Below are positions 39,019 to 52,140 of a stretch of DNA of 64,000 bases, piece by piece. Numbering within the stretch: the first letter of the stretch is position 1; every line of letters starts with the position of its first letter. The DNA comes from Cyprinodon diabolis (lineage: Eukaryota > Chordata > Actinopteri > Cyprinodontiformes > Cyprinodontidae), in the NCBI GenBank assembly GCA_030533445.1, contig CM060081.1:34732111-34796110 (forward strand), in the 5' to 3' direction. The notes under the pieces are model-generated. The model had not been told where the DNA came from. It saw only the letters and a program-made list of their open reading frames with translations, and did no database searches. The position numbers and the translations under genes were made by a program.

Positions 39019-39297
39019 CACTGCAAGAACAATAAAGAAATAAGTAAAACTTTCTTGAATTGATTTTATTTACCCTTATTTTGAGTAGGTAAATACGATA
39101 ATTTGCCAATGGAATGAGTAGTTTTACTCTTAGAATAAGTTAATTAGATAATATGCATGTGAAATGCCTTTCTTTCCTTATTTTAAGGTAAATTTACTTG
39201 TTCCACTGGCAAATTGTCTAACTTACCTCCTCAATTCAAGGAAAATGCACTTATTCTAAGAAAAAATACTTATTTAGATTTCAATTTTTTTGCAGTG
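39019..39297. mobile_element. TA-flanked MITE with CACTGCAA ends
   Basis: A 279-bp AT-rich segment starts CACTGCAAGAAC and ends TTTTTTTGCAGTG. It has TA on both sides (39017-39018 and 39298-39299). Internal inverted words (CTTATTTTGAGTAGGTAAAT against ATTTTAAGGTAAATTTAC, and ATTTGCCAATGGAA against TTCCACTGGCAAAT) give further palindromic structure. No coding capacity; mobilised in trans by a Tc1/mariner-type transposase is the likely history. Confidence 0.8.
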
Positions 39298-39299
39298 TA

Positions 39300-41804
39300 A
39301 CCATTGAAATAAAGCAAACAATATTGTTTTTTATGTCTATTCAAATATCTAAAAAGTGTGGTAGGCCAATATATTCAGCAGGTTATTTATTCATTTGCAG
39401 TTCAGCTGCAAGTGCAAGTCTTCTGTGTGTTTCTTCCAAGTTTTCATATCAAGAGAATCAATTTCTTGCTCTTGTTGAAAGAAACTAAAAAAGCACAAGA
39501 TCAGTCAGATTGAATAAAAAGATTCTGTGAACATAGTTTTTAACTCTTGGCAAAAATTCTCAGTCAGATTTAGGTTGCTTTGACCTTATCACAGGGCCTA
39601 GTGTTGTGATGGAAGGTAAACCTCCAACCGAGTCTGTGACAGGTTAACTTCTGTGATTTTTCTGTATTTTGGTATTTTGCACCATCTGTCTTTATATAAA
39701 CTCTGAACAGCTTTACTTTCTCTGCTGAAGGAAAACAACCAAAATGCATGTTGTGATCAGTGTGTCTTTCACAACATATTGTATTTTTGCATGCAGGAAA
39801 AAAGAGTTGATGTTTTAGTTTGATCTAAAGAGAGCATGTTTGTATACTGTATGTTTACCCTACATGGGTTGAGGTAGACTGCACACAACATGTTTTTCAC
39901 CTTAATAATACCATATGCGTTGAGCTCACAATTCATGGTTTTTCATTGTGTTGTGTCCACATATTCTCCCTCCCTAGCTGAGGATCTGTACTGCTAGGAG
40001 ATCACATGGGCCTATCCGCTGTTTTTGAATAATGCCCTCTTCATGAGACCTTTAAGTTCAGTTTGATGGCCATATCCCAGTAGCTTGACAGATTATGACA
40101 TACCCTTTCAATTTTCAGATGAAGAATTGAGCAGTGCTCTTTAAAATATTTAAAGCGTGATATATTTTATAGGTGAACTCTGCTTTAAACTTCTTAATAA
40201 CTTTCTCTCTGACCAGCCTGCTTTGTTCCAGTGTGGAAGAAAAGCTGTTTAATCACTTATATCAAACAGAACAGTTAAACTGAGATTAAATTACACACAG
40301 GTGGCATTTAATAATAACTTACATTTTAAAGGCATTTAGTTTCATTTCATTTTATTAAGTGGAAAAAATCCATGGATGCAGAACAACTTATCAGCAGCAT
40401 CACGTGATTCATTCACAAAAACAAACATCTCGCCGCAATTAATTAACCACCCAAATGGGTAACATTTATCTTAAACTAAAGAGATAAAGGTAGCATGTAT
40501 CTTTGAAAAATAAATCTGTAGCTCGACCATCAAAACCTAATATCACAGACTCTTATGAGGTGCCTTCACTTTTTACACTTAAAACATCTGAGGCAGCGAA
40601 ACCATAGGGAACAAAAATTAGCTGGAACTTTATTATAAAAAATATTTTTAACCCTGACTAGATCTTTGCCCAGCTGGACATTTAAAATTAATCATCAGTT
40701 TCAAATGCCATCATTTTTATTTCTATTTCATCCCTAGAATTTTCTATGCATTTTTAAAGGATGTCTGTTAAAGGTTATCTGACGATAAAAGAAACAGAAG
40801 CATAACAACAGGAACAAACGTTTTTCTAAATTCCAGCTATGTCAAGATCTCCAACCATGACATGAACAAATGTGTCAATGCTATGAATGTTACTGGGAAA
40901 GTCGTATAGGACAATAACAACCCCCTTTAAATAAGTTTGTGTTAAACAGGGAGGAGAATCTTTTTACTGAATATTATAGAATTCATTAATTCTTGCATTT
41001 TGCTTAATCTGAAATCCGATTTCTGCTTCTAATAACTACAATAAACAATATATTTTGGTTGAATAAATAAAAGAAATAAAATAATGCATTATGGGATTTG
41101 TTATTTCCTTGAATTTCATGTCTTATAGTTTAGGTAATCATTTAAGAAATGTATAATTACTTTTTTTTTAAGAAAAAGGGTATTTGCAAAAAGGCTAGAC
41201 CTAAAATATGTCACATGATTGAAATTTTTGCATAATTAGAATTGTTTTAAGGCAGAATTTTTCACAAAAACAAAAATTTTCCTCCACTGACAGACAACAA
41301 ACTGTTATGTATACTTTGCTCCTCTTCAGGCATTTTTAAACTTAAATATAACTATTAGGCACTGTAACCTTTATCATACTGGCTAATATTCTATGAGCCT
41401 CTGGGTAGGGGTCATAAAAATGGGGGTGGGTTAGGTGGAGGCAGAAAAAACTGTGCTTTTAATACTTTAGACATACTAATAAGACTGAAGCTTTCAGGGG
41501 CATCACAGACAAGGAGCACAGCACAAGATTCCAGTATATTGATCTCAGGAATACTTTTTTAAACACTCAGACACATGGAGGTCGCAAATCATGGGAAAAC
41601 TAAGTGAATGCTTAGGGCACAGGGCAACTAGGTGGCCACTCAAAAAACATAACAAATTTTTTCCAATGCACAATGACAATAAAAAACAAATATATGCACT
41701 TCTTACATGTAAAATACATTTAACCATGTAGAAATTATAACTTACAGTACTTACTAAACTAGCTGTCCCACTAGTATACAGTAACTTAGAGTTTGACACG
41801 TAGA
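39300..41804. other. Intronic sequence, nothing recognised
   Basis: AT-rich DNA without a convincing ORF, RNA gene or element. Confidence 0.5.
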
Positions 41805-41842
41805 TCCAAAGATAGGTTTTCCTCAGAAAACCTATCTTTGGA
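41805..41842. repeat. Perfect 17-bp hairpin with 4-base loop
   Basis: TCCAAAGATAGGTTTTC at 41805-41821 is exactly inverted at 41826-41842. The loop is CTCA. There is no T-tract or gene context to suggest a function. Confidence 0.9.
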
Positions 41843-42099
41843 GAGCAATGACAACCCGGACATTTTATTTATTTATTTTATTTAATCATATCTGTTTTAC
41901 TACTATTTAATTTTAGATTTTTATTTATCAAAGCTATATTCATCTATTGTTCTTCCCGCACCGAAAGTAATTTTTGTGTATTGATGTTGCAGTTGGAACC
42001 AAAGACGGCAAAAACACTAACTGTAAATAAACTTTATAGTAGTATATTTTATTCTATTATTTTTACACCATGTTTTTTTTTTCACACACTGTTTACATT

Positions 42100-42222
42100 T
42101 GACCAATGCTGCACTGTATGGAATGGAAATGTTTATTTATTGTCTGAAATGCCGTACTAAACAAAATTTCATTTTGTATACACTCTGCGACACTCTCATG
42201 ACAATAAAAGTTGTCTAAGTCC
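42100..42222 (+). repeat. Possible retrotransposon 3' tail
   Basis: AACAAAATTTCATTTTGTAT followed by ATGACAATAAAAGTTGTCT resembles the end of common fish LINE or SINE copies (ATGACAATAAA). Too short and divergent to classify. Confidence 0.35.
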
Positions 42223-44032
42223 AACACTAGATCATGGCTGTAAATGGAACTGCTAGAGCTACGATGAGTGCATATTAGGTGTGCAAATGATCTAAATATC
42301 AGAGGGCTGACTTCAGCAGCAGATATTACTGGCAGGAATGGAGGGCCCCAAAATCCAACGTTGCTTAAAGAGCTCCTTGGAGGCTTGATACGGCCCTGAT
42401 CAGTCCTCTATATAAATCAGGCAAAGCTGAACATTTTTTCCAGTAACATGATTATATTTTACAGCACTTCCCCCAAATGAGAGCACTTTAACACATTTAC
42501 AGCATTTTTGTTTATGCATAAAGATTTGGGGTCTGACTGGAATCTCTGCTCAACAAAAGAAATAATTCAACTTCAGAAGTATTTTTTTCACCTAAAGATC
42601 TTGTGTACATATCTTTATCATAATATCCTGTCATAGCTTGAGAACTCATTTAGTTACAGGTGGTTCATATTCCTTCAAAGCAGTGAACACAACTTGCTAG
42701 ATAAAATGAAAGCACTAAGTTTCACTGTTTAAGTCTTCAAATAAATTGCTCATTATAAACGTCATAACATAGAATGAGTGACAGAGTTTTGTTTTTATTT
42801 ATTGCTGTCCCACTAGTTAAATAGAGATAAGTTGCAAACAACAAATAACGGTGAACTGTGAACAATCTATGTTAGTTATGTTGGGGTGGCCAGTTGGTAA
42901 TGATCCTAACTGTCCCCTGATTAAATTCTTCATTAGCTCCTTAACAACCCAGGGCTGACAGAGCAACTTTAGGGTCGGGTTTGTTTCCACAGTGTAGCTT
43001 ATCTGAGCTAAGATGTAATAGGTTTTTTTGGACAAGTAATAAACTGTTGAACTAAAAGTCAGCTCTATCTGCTCTTTATCAATTTCAGTCAAGCACAGTT
43101 TTATTTGTCCTTTATCGTGTTTTTAAAACCTAATTTAATTAGTTGAAATTGCTGTTGCAGTGCTTTCCACCACCATTAGTTTTAAACCCTGATTGAATTT
43201 TATCTCTTCTTTGTTTCATTAGATCTTATGAGCAATTTGCTCTCTTTTCTTTTTGCATTCAGCCTATTTTTTCTTTATGTGTGAAGTCAAATTGGACGGC
43301 TGTTGTGTTTTTTCCTGTTTGGCCAATAATGAGCTACAAAAAAAGTGGGAATTTTAGACTTCAACAGCAGATATGCTTTATCTGTAAAACATTTACATTT
43401 TAATTAACCTTAAAATATATAAATAGTGTCTCTGTTGTAATGCACAGACCCCCGTAGCCATGGCTCTGATATGGTGACGTTCAATTTTTTGTGGCATCAG
43501 CATGGACATCTGGTTCTGCCCAGTCACTTTGCAAATTTTAATGACTCACTGTGGAAACTCCAGACTGACATCCACTCTAAGAACAAACAAGCCACTGGTA
43601 AATTAAAAATGCACAAAAAGTGCTGCATACTCTGCTCAACTGCATCAATCTGAACGCATTGCATGATAAATGCCTAAACCTGTTGACATCTTCCATAATC
43701 CTCATTTAATGAGTTTCTTTGTGATATATAGACAAGTTTTCATCTCAAACTTAATCTGTATTCAAAGAAATGTTCACAATAAACACTTTTCCAAGAAAAC
43801 ATTAATCATTGTTTTGTTTTATTTATTTATGAAGCTGTGAGTGCAGAGCCTGCAGGATACCACTTGTTTGCACACGGGTAGATATTTATCACTGATGTTG
43901 ACATGTAAACACCATCCGCCCTCCTTGAATTGCTTGCATAATATAAAATATTGGGCATTGTTGCATGCACCTTCTCCTTTAGGAGAAATTAGATCAAGTT
44001 AAATTGTGACACTAGTTGCACCTTGTATATTA

Positions 44033-44185
44033 CAGTGCCTTGAATATATATTTTTGTGGCTTAACTTTACTACATTTGTCACATTATAATCTCAGACTTC
44101 AGTTGATTTAATTAGGATTTTATGTGATGTATGAACACAAAATAGTGCAAAACTGTGAAGTGGAGAAATGCAATTTCCAAACAAA
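44033..44185 (+). pseudogene. 5' terminal fragment of a Tc1-like element
   Basis: It begins CAGTGCCTTGAATATATAT after TA (44031-44032) and continues with CATTTGTCACATTATAATCT, GGATTTTATGTGATGTATGA and GCAAAACTGTGAAGTGGAGA. These are typical of the left end and early non-coding part of a widespread fish Tc1 family. Nothing downstream reads as transposase, so only the left end survives. Confidence 0.65.
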
Positions 44186-47100
44186 GTATGATGTGCATTT
44201 GTATTGTGCTCTGCTGAGGCACTTATTTGTTACAGAGCTACATTTACATTGTAGCTCTGGTTTTAGGTATGCAGGTATTGGCCTGCTTAAAACTTAACCT
44301 CTATCTCAGGACTTGTAACTTCTCTTCAGCACCATCCATTTTCCAATAATGACTGATTTGGCTTATTCCAAATGCATTACATTGAAACCAATGAATATTG
44401 AAGACTAAAGGTGGTTTATGTACAATGTTAGGCTTCTAGCATAGTGGGTAAAAAATACATTTGGCTCTCAGCTTATTAAAGCCCCTTCTTTTAGATGTTG
44501 CTACATAGCTTATGACAAACTGGGCATTATATGGTTTCCTTTTAACAATGGATGGTTTGAAATTGAAATAAAGGGTGCCTGACTAATGTTGAATTGGCAG
44601 AGATTCTCTAATCTGAATCATAGATTATAGCAGCTCCTCTAGTTACCAGGTGGCTTTTGCCTACTGCTGATTATTGACCTCCTTGCCCATTTTCTTAGTT
44701 TCGGTAGATAGGCATGTCTTGGTAGGGTTTGCATTTTCAGCTGACAGGTGTAATAGTTCTCTAAGTAGGATGATGCACCCCTCTGTTATTTAAACCTTTC
44801 TCTAGTTATATAACTGTCCTTAGTAGTACATTCTCTGGTTTGTACAATGTTGTTGCAAACTATATTGGTGCAGGGGAGCTCTGGATGTGATTGGTTGCAA
44901 TGAATAAAGTGGTGTAAGAGAAAAGGGGAATGGATGTATATATGCATGCCAAACATTTACATGTTAAAATTACTAAAGTACTTCAGAAACCACCTATTAT
45001 GCAGAAGGAAATTCTGCATAATTTTGTATTGCTTTGCATTGGTCTTCCTCCTCAAACTCTTTTCAATACGTTGACTTTCATGCTTGTACCATGACAAGCT
45101 GTGGAGAAGTGCACATTTTTCCTGATTCCTCTTTCGATCTGATGCTAATAGGTGAGATGAAGAAAAAAACACTAGACTAATCCTTGACTTAGAACCTATT
45201 GAGCATATCTTAGTTTCTTTTGTAGAGTTGTTTTACATGTATTATTTGAAAGGTCGACTGAAATTTGAAAGTGTGCCTCTGAGCATCAGTTATCTCACCT
45301 CTTCACCTGTTTGCTATGTGTATTTTCTCAGAATTGGTACATTATTAGATGGAGTAAAATGGGACTTAATGTAGAACTTAAGTGGGAAGGAAAAAAGACA
45401 AAAAGATGGAGACATGCTTTTGTTTGGCAGGATAAGTCATTTTAAAAGCTTTGATCATTCATTGTGCTCCAGTGGTTATTGTGGATGAGTAATAAATCCA
45501 TCAACCACTTAAGCATTAATACAAAGAATAGCCTTTTTCTTCCCCGGGAGCTAGTATTGTATTTGATGCAGAATCAGAAGTGTTTAGAAACAGAAAAGAT
45601 GATGGCTTGACGTATCACTGATTTAATACATAGTGGTAAGAAGTGCAGAGAAAAGCATCTTTACTTTTCAGCTCGGCTGCTATAGCACTATAAATTGCTA
45701 CTTTATTACTTTAACAAGATCAAGTCCAAACCTAGAGACATAAGAGAACTTGTTTTATAGAAATACGTTAATATGGAAAAATACACATGTTAAAGCTTAG
45801 ATCAGTTTCTGTAAACTTTTACATGTTTTCTAATGTCTCGTTCAAAAAGGACAAAAGTGTTTGTTATTGGAGTGAGGATAAACTATTCAAAATAACCCAA
45901 GTGATGAGGCTTTCCAGAAAGAACACAAAACACAACAGCCCAGCTATTGTGTTGGAAACAGTGGAGGAACACATTTCTGACAGCTCATGGGAGCAAAACA
46001 TTAGCCTGCCACTTCATCAGAGACAAAGACAGAGGAAGAATGGCTAAAGGAGACTATGTAAAAGAGTCAGCTTGTCTCTATGGTGACTCTTAACATACTA
46101 CACCTCCTGTAAGTCTTCCTATGGCTCTTTCGTCCAGAGTGATACACTAACATTTCTGACAGAGACTACATGAGGATACAGGAGTTACATGTTTCATAAA
46201 TCAACTTATCCAAAGAAAATCCAAATTTTCTTTATTTACAAAGGACCTGTTGATGTGCTTGCTTTTATAGCAATGGAGCTAATCACGCAAGAGCTTAATG
46301 TATTTAGGCATCTCTACATTGTGAGTTAGTTAAGTTGAAGATTTAACTCCATGTTGCCGACCGATCGGTGTATGAATGTGTTTGCATTGTGTGACAGGGT
46401 GAAGCTATCGTGTTAAATGGTTTAAGTGATCAGTATGTTTTGTTTTTTTTCATTTAATTATCTTTAACCTATTAGCATTTTTTTTTGTTTTCCAAGCTTT
46501 TATGTTGAGCCTCATACTCAGTTGGGTTAGAGAATAAAGTTTTCAGTGGGGTTTCAGAAAATCTGTACTGAAAGTTCAACCAGATTGCTGGTGCATTTAC
46601 ATTGTACAAGATTACAAGGAATTTTCTGTGTTATTGACATTTTGTCAACAATCAGATCCTCCAGAGATGCTCTAAGTTTGGGGAGTCCAGGAGGTACAGC
46701 TGCTTCTCAGTCATTTCAAGCAGTTTTTTCCACCTGACCAGAAACGTTTTATCACACTTCATCCACATTAGGTTACACTTCACTTTGCTCTCCCTAATTG
46801 TTGCTGTTTACATCGCTAGAAACATGTCCTTCATATGGCTTTGCATCACATCAATCCTGAACGCGCCTCTACAGAGATAACTTGTAAATTACTCACTCCA
46901 TTTGTGTTTGGTGTGAACACACCACTGCAATCTACTTTTACTTTTCACATCTCAGTCACTGCGGAATTTTTTCTTTAATGGTGACAAATTAGAGCAAAAT
47001 ATTATAAACTTTCTCAGTACTTAAATCTGCATGCAAAATAAAATAACAATCTACCTCAGTGGATGCCACTGGGCAAAAATTATCTAAACGACCATAAATA

Positions 47101-48774
47101 TAGAAGTCTGCTACTTCTTGAGCTCCCTTTAGCAACTGTGCTGCAGCTGAAAACTTAATTTCAGCGATGGTATTTTTATTTCTGCCTTTGCCAAACACAA
47201 AAAATAATAGATTTTGTGTAAGGGCTAAAGCATTGTTGCTTACATTATGTTTTATTACAAAAAAAAAAAAAAAAAAAACCATACATTTTAGAAAACTGTT
47301 GAGCTTATTTTGTTCTTTTAGATACATTGAAAAACTATTTTTCCACACAGTTACCGAGAAAATACACATTATAATACTCAAAATAAGAGGAAGTTGTTTC
47401 AAACAAAATTTCTGTTATCTTCATAATCCATTAGTGCCAATAGGTTTTGGTGTTTATACTGTAGCTGAGGGATTAATTCCCTTCAAAAAAACATGCAGGC
47501 TCTATCAAGATGTGGAGTTAAAACATGGCTAAAATGCAAAGCAATCTTTTAAGTCTGGACCTTTCATTTCTCCTGCTGTGATTATAGTGGTTAAAACAAA
47601 TACATCACCAGCAAGCTGTTGTGGTTCGAAGGCCTGATGTTCTTTTTAGCTCTATTTATTATTTAACAAGAACAGATAACCAACTGCTTTGGAAATTAAT
47701 TAGACTTGAAGAAGGGAGTGATATGCCATGCAGTTTTTGGGCATACATTTATTCCATAAAGAAAGTCTTTTCACAATAAGTACAACACCTTAAATGAAAT
47801 GACCTTCGGGGTAAAAATTACGATATTATGGTAGTCTTAGGGGAGTTTATGCCCTATAACAGAATTGATTTAAACACTGTAAAGGCCAAAGACATTCGAC
47901 CATGGATTTTCTGAATTGAAGCCATCTGCTGAAAATTATGGAGGCTCCTTTAGGTGGCTTCCACAGTAATGTGGTATTAGGCTATGAGAACATGCAATGC
48001 TGTAGTTACGTATCTGTTTGTATTCTGTTTTTTTGTTATTAACTCAGCTATAACAGTACATGTTTTTTGTCAAAATTTGTCGATTTTTATCTAATCATAA
48101 ATTTTCCATGTGCTTATGATTTGAATATAAAAAAATGAACAAATATTGCTCAAAATCATATCATATATCAAACAATAAAATAAAAATAAATTTGAATATT
48201 TGGGTATTTCAAAGCACAATAAAATATTTGTCAAAATAGTGGGTTTTATACAATTTAATTAAATGTACTAAACCAATTCATTGGTGAGGCCAGCAGTTCT
48301 ACTATTTGGAAAAAATATTTTTTTACTACTTTACAGAATTGTGTGAATCACATTTAGTTTATTAGATTTAACTCACGGGCAATGGTAACTATAAAAAACG
48401 CTTTAAAAAACCTGGAAAATTTTGGCATTGTCATGTTAATGGATTCTTTTTTGTAGGAATGCATCAGGGTACCATCTTAACAGAAGACACGTTACAGCAG
48501 AATACAAAACCTACAACTAAATGTATTTTTTCTTTAAGAAGCTGAATTCATAAACTAGAATTCTGAATAGTACAACATCTAAAACAAATTTACTGCAAAA
48601 GCAGATAAAATATAAAAGGTTGCTCTAGAAAGGCTTTGCTGTTCACCATTATTTGACCAACATCAATAAAAATCATGCAGCTCTTACAGCTGTGAAAACT
48701 CACATTTATCCATTTTCTTTTATGAGGGATAATGAATATGCCTTGTAGAGTGCTGGACTTTACATGTACCAACA
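44186..48774. other. Intronic sequence, nothing recognised
   Basis: AT-rich DNA with ORFs up to 137 codons (46989-47402 minus) that cross a 19-base A run (about 47260-47278) and lack any domain. No RNA gene seen. Confidence 0.5.
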
Positions 48775-48777
48775 AGT

Positions 48778-48850
48778 AAATGGTAAATGGACTGCATTTA
48801 TTTAGCTCTTCTCTTGTCATCGATCACTAAGAGCACTTTTACACAAAAAA
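48778..48850 (+). repeat. Short fragment of a common fish repeat
   Basis: AAATGGTAAATGGACTGCAT with TTTAGCTCTTCTCTTGTCAT and AAGAGCACTTTTACAC matches the wording of a very frequent teleost interspersed repeat. Only about 70 bp is present. Confidence 0.5.
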
Positions 48851-50310
48851 ATACATTTTCAATTCACTTACTTCACTTACAGCTCTTTTCAGTCTATGTA
48901 GTATCTTAGGAGACTACACAATGATTTTTGCAGTGACCCACATACTGTTAAGAGTGACGAAATGGTTTATGCCCAGACATAAAGAGTTCTCAAGATGCAA
49001 CAAAAACTCAGGCAAATATGACTTTAGAAGACTGAAGAGGCCAATATAAAAAAGCTTAATCTCTAATTTAGATATGTATAATTATTCAAATCACCAAATG
49101 TGATTGTGTGACAGTATTATTCTAAAGTTTGGTTTTCTTTTAATAAATATAAAAAAAAATTTCACAAGATACCCTCGCAAACCACATAAAGTAAAAAAGC
49201 TGTGAATAAGCAATACAATGAGCAAATTAGATCTTTAACCTAAGGTTTGTCTGTTTTTTTGAATGTAATTACAGCTTATATCATCATAACAATACTTTAC
49301 TCAATGAAGCAACAAATAAATCTTGATATGTTATACATAAAAGCTACTTTTACTCATTTGCTCACACAGGGCAAGATAAGCTGGACAATATGTACATTTT
49401 AACATTTTATACTACTCTCAATTCTATGTTTTATATAAAGCTGCCAAAAAATAAAAAAATAATCAGTTAGTGACACATGTATCCTTCCTCTTTTAGGTGC
49501 AGTTCCACAGCCTGAGCCTTGGCTAAAAACCAGGGAAATTTGCTGAGTTCCTATTTATTTCCTAGGTTTCCACTGGCAAAAATTGAGCCTGGCCAAAAAA
49601 AATTGGACAACCACCAAGGAAAATATCACATGTAATTTAAAACTTGTTTTCACATTTCAGTCTTTTCTAAATTTAAAATTCTTCTTTGGTCATTATCTGC
49701 CTTTTCACTGCTACTTGATTCTTCCAGGTAAAGGTATAAACAGTAGACATGCTTATTTAGTGGGTGGAATGATTGCTTCACAAAATTTAGTAGTTGATCA
49801 GTCTCTCAGATCCCTCAATTTGGATCTGCCATTACTCCTAACACCATGGCATTTCCTGTCAAGGTCTTGCTATCAGCACTTCACAATAAAAGATCAGGTG
49901 AAATGTAACATTACAGAATGTTGCTAAATTGTTCTCTATGCACAACTTCTGATGTGGCATGCAGTGACCATACATGTTTGGAAAAGCCCAAGAAGCGCTG
50001 AAAAAGTTGATCACTTTGGTTTATCCAGAGGAGCATCTGGAAGTCATATATATACATAACTGAAAAGAACATTTTTAACCTATGCCACTACAACAAGTCC
50101 TTAACCGATTGCCTTAACGTGATTTAATTGAAAATTTCAGATTTTTCAGCTTCAGCAGTCACCACTCTGCTCTCTCCATGTCATGCTTCTGTTTGTTAAA
50201 ACACCTTAGTTCTATAGGGTAGAGCGGAGCAGCGAACACCCTCACTGAGTGGAATTCACCTCTGGTTGCTCCACCCACTCTTCCCTGCACAGGTTTCATA
50301 GGAATACCAT
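48851..50310. other. Intronic sequence, nothing recognised
   Basis: AT-rich. The 114-codon ORF at 49583-49927 has no identifiable feature. Confidence 0.45.
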
Positions 50311-50374
50311 TAGGGCTGCGTTTTTTTTTTTATCTTAAATGCATAATGTTATATATTTTTTCGCAATCTTAATA

Positions 50375-51622
50375 CACTATATTGCCAAAAGTATTTGCTC
50401 ACCCATCCAAATTATTGGAATCAGGTGTTCCAATCACTTCCATGGCCACAGGTGTATAAATTCAAGCACCTAGGCATGCAGACTGTTTTTACAAACATTT
50501 GTGAAAGAATGGGTCGCTCTCAGGAGCTCAGTGAATTCCAGCGTGGAACTGTGATAGGATGCCACCTGTGCAACAAATCCAGTCGTGAAATTTCCTCGCT
50601 CCTAAATATTCCACAGTCAACTGTCAGCTGTATTATAAGAAAATGGAAGTGTTTGGGAACGACAGCAACTCAGCCACGAAGTGGTAGGCCACGTAAACTG
50701 ACGGAGCGGGGTCAGCGGATGCTGAAGCGCATAGTGCGAAGAGGTCGCCAACTTTCTGCAGAGTCAATCACTACAGACCTCCAAACTTCATGTGGCCTTC
50801 AGATTAGCTCAAGAACAGTGCGCAGAGAGCTTCATGGAATGGGTTTCCATGGTCGAGCAGCTGCATCCAAGCCATACATAACCAAGTGCAATGCAAAGCG
50901 TCGGATGCGGTGGTGTAAAGCACGCCGCCACTGGACTCTAGAGCAGTGGAGACGCGTTCTCTGGAGTGACGAATCGCGCTTCTCCATCTGGCAATCTGAT
51001 GGACGGGTCTGGGTTTGGCGGTTGCCAGGAGAACGGTACTTGTCTGACTGCATTGTGCCAAGTGTAAAGTTTGGTGGAGGGGGGATTATGGTGTGGGGTT
51101 GTTTTTCAGGAGCTGGGCTTGGCCTCTTAGTTCCAGTGAAAGGAACTCTGAATGCTTCAGCATACCAAGACATTTTGGACAATTCCATGCTCCCAACTTT
51201 GTGGGAACAGTTTGGAGCTGGCCCCTTCCTCTTCCAACATGACTGTGCACCAGTGCACAAAGCAAGGTCCATAAAGACATGGATGACAGAGTCTGGTGTG
51301 GATGAACTTGACTGGCCTGCACAGAGTCCTGACCTCAACCCGATAGAACACCTTTGGGATGAATTAGAGCGGAGACTGAGAGCCAGGCCTTCTCGTCCAA
51401 CATCAGTGTGCGACCTCACAAATGCGCTTCTGGAAGAATGGTCAAAAATTCCCATAAACACACTCCTAAACCTTGTGGACAGCCTTCCCAGAAGAGTTGA
51501 AGCTGTTCTAGCTGCAAAGGGTGGACCGACGTCATATTGAACCCTATGGATTAGGAACGGGATGTCACTTAAGCTCATATGTGAGTCAAGGCAGGTGAGC
51601 AAATACTTTTGGCAATATAGTG
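50375..51622 (+). mobile_element. Tc1/mariner DNA transposon, copy 2, full length
   Basis: Same length (1248 bp), same 29-bp perfect terminal repeats and same TA flanks (50373-50374 and 51623-51624) as copy 1 at 35749. Reading both copies side by side I found only two base differences, at 51074 and 51125. The flanks differ completely, so these are two insertions rather than a segmental duplication. Confidence 0.97.
50509..51540 (+). CDS. Tc1-family transposase (DD34E), copy 2
   Basis: Same 343-residue transposase as copy 1, with the complete triad D154, D245 and E280. It has Gly at residue 189 (KFGGGG, the family pattern) but Leu at residue 206, where copy 1 has Pro (GLGPLVP). No stop or frameshift is present. 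The start is chosen as in copy 1. A 256-codon ORF on the opposite strand (50832-51602) is a shadow of this gene. Confidence 0.95.
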   Translation: MGRSQELSEFQRGTVIGCHLCNKSSREISSLLNIPQSTVSCIIRKWKCLGTTATQPRSGRPRKLTERGQRMLKRIVRRGRQLSAESITTDLQTSCGLQISSRTVRRELHGMGFHGRAAASKPYITKCNAKRRMRWCKARRHWTLEQWRRVLWSDESRFSIWQSDGRVWVWRLPGERYLSDCIVPSVKFGGGGIMVWGCFSGAGLGLLVPVKGTLNASAYQDILDNSMLPTLWEQFGAGPFLFQHDCAPVHKARSIKTWMTESGVDELDWPAQSPDLNPIEHLWDELERRLRARPSRPTSVCDLTNALLEEWSKIPINTLLNLVDSLPRRVEAVLAAKGGPTSY

Positions 51623-52060
51623 TATAATTACTGCTGTAAGTGGGTTTCTCTGTCAGCTATAGGCATGTTTTAGAGTCTCTATACTACAGTTAACAATTTA
51701 TTACTAAAGTAGTTGCCAATATTTTCAATAACCGATTAATAAAGATTATTCTGATTAATCGTCTCAGCCCTAAATTCCATGTAAATCCACCGCCCTTCAC
51801 CATTCATCACATTCGGTCTGGATGCACCTTTACAGAATCAAGTTCTTGTTTGAAAACACATTATGTTAATTATCATAGTTATTAGCCTTTACAGTGGGTG
51901 ATGGTTGGAAATGGACACTTCACTCACGCTCCGCGTGTTTCACGAATTGCGTGAAAAACATGTGACTACTATAGCCACTAGGTGGCAGTCTAAGTCCATT
52001 TCAGCGTCCCACAAGTCAGGATTAGATAGCTCAAGTAGCAGACTGGGAGGTGTGTCGTGT

Positions 52061-52140
52061 GTTGCGAGCTGATAGCGTAGAGGGTAAGCTGAGTGGTCTG
52101 TGGTTCAACAGATTGCGGGTTTGATCCCAGCTGTGGCCGA
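52061..52140 (+). repeat. tRNA-like module, outer left
   Basis: GTTGCGAGCTGATAGCGTAG starts an 80-base unit with box-A-like TAGCGTAGAGG (52073-52083) and box-B-like GGTTTGATCCC (52118-52128), spaced as in a tRNA-type RNA polymerase III promoter. It is probably the head of a SINE and not a functional tRNA. Confidence 0.6.

Larger units (their letters stand above)
50311..51772. mobile_element. hAT-like MITE interrupted by Tc1 copy 2
   Basis: TAGGGCTG at 50311 is inverted as CAGCCCTA at 51765-51772. The flanking 8-mers AATACCAT and AATTCCAT differ at one base, as expected for an aged hAT target duplication. Without the 1248-bp Tc1 and its extra TA, the host element would be about 212 bp. Its right part has GATTAATCGTCTCAGCCC, typical of short hAT derivatives in fish. 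Confidence 0.72.

Noticed and set aside
46989..47402. 137-codon minus-strand ORF
   Set aside because: Spans an A/T homopolymer and has no recognisable motif or splice context.
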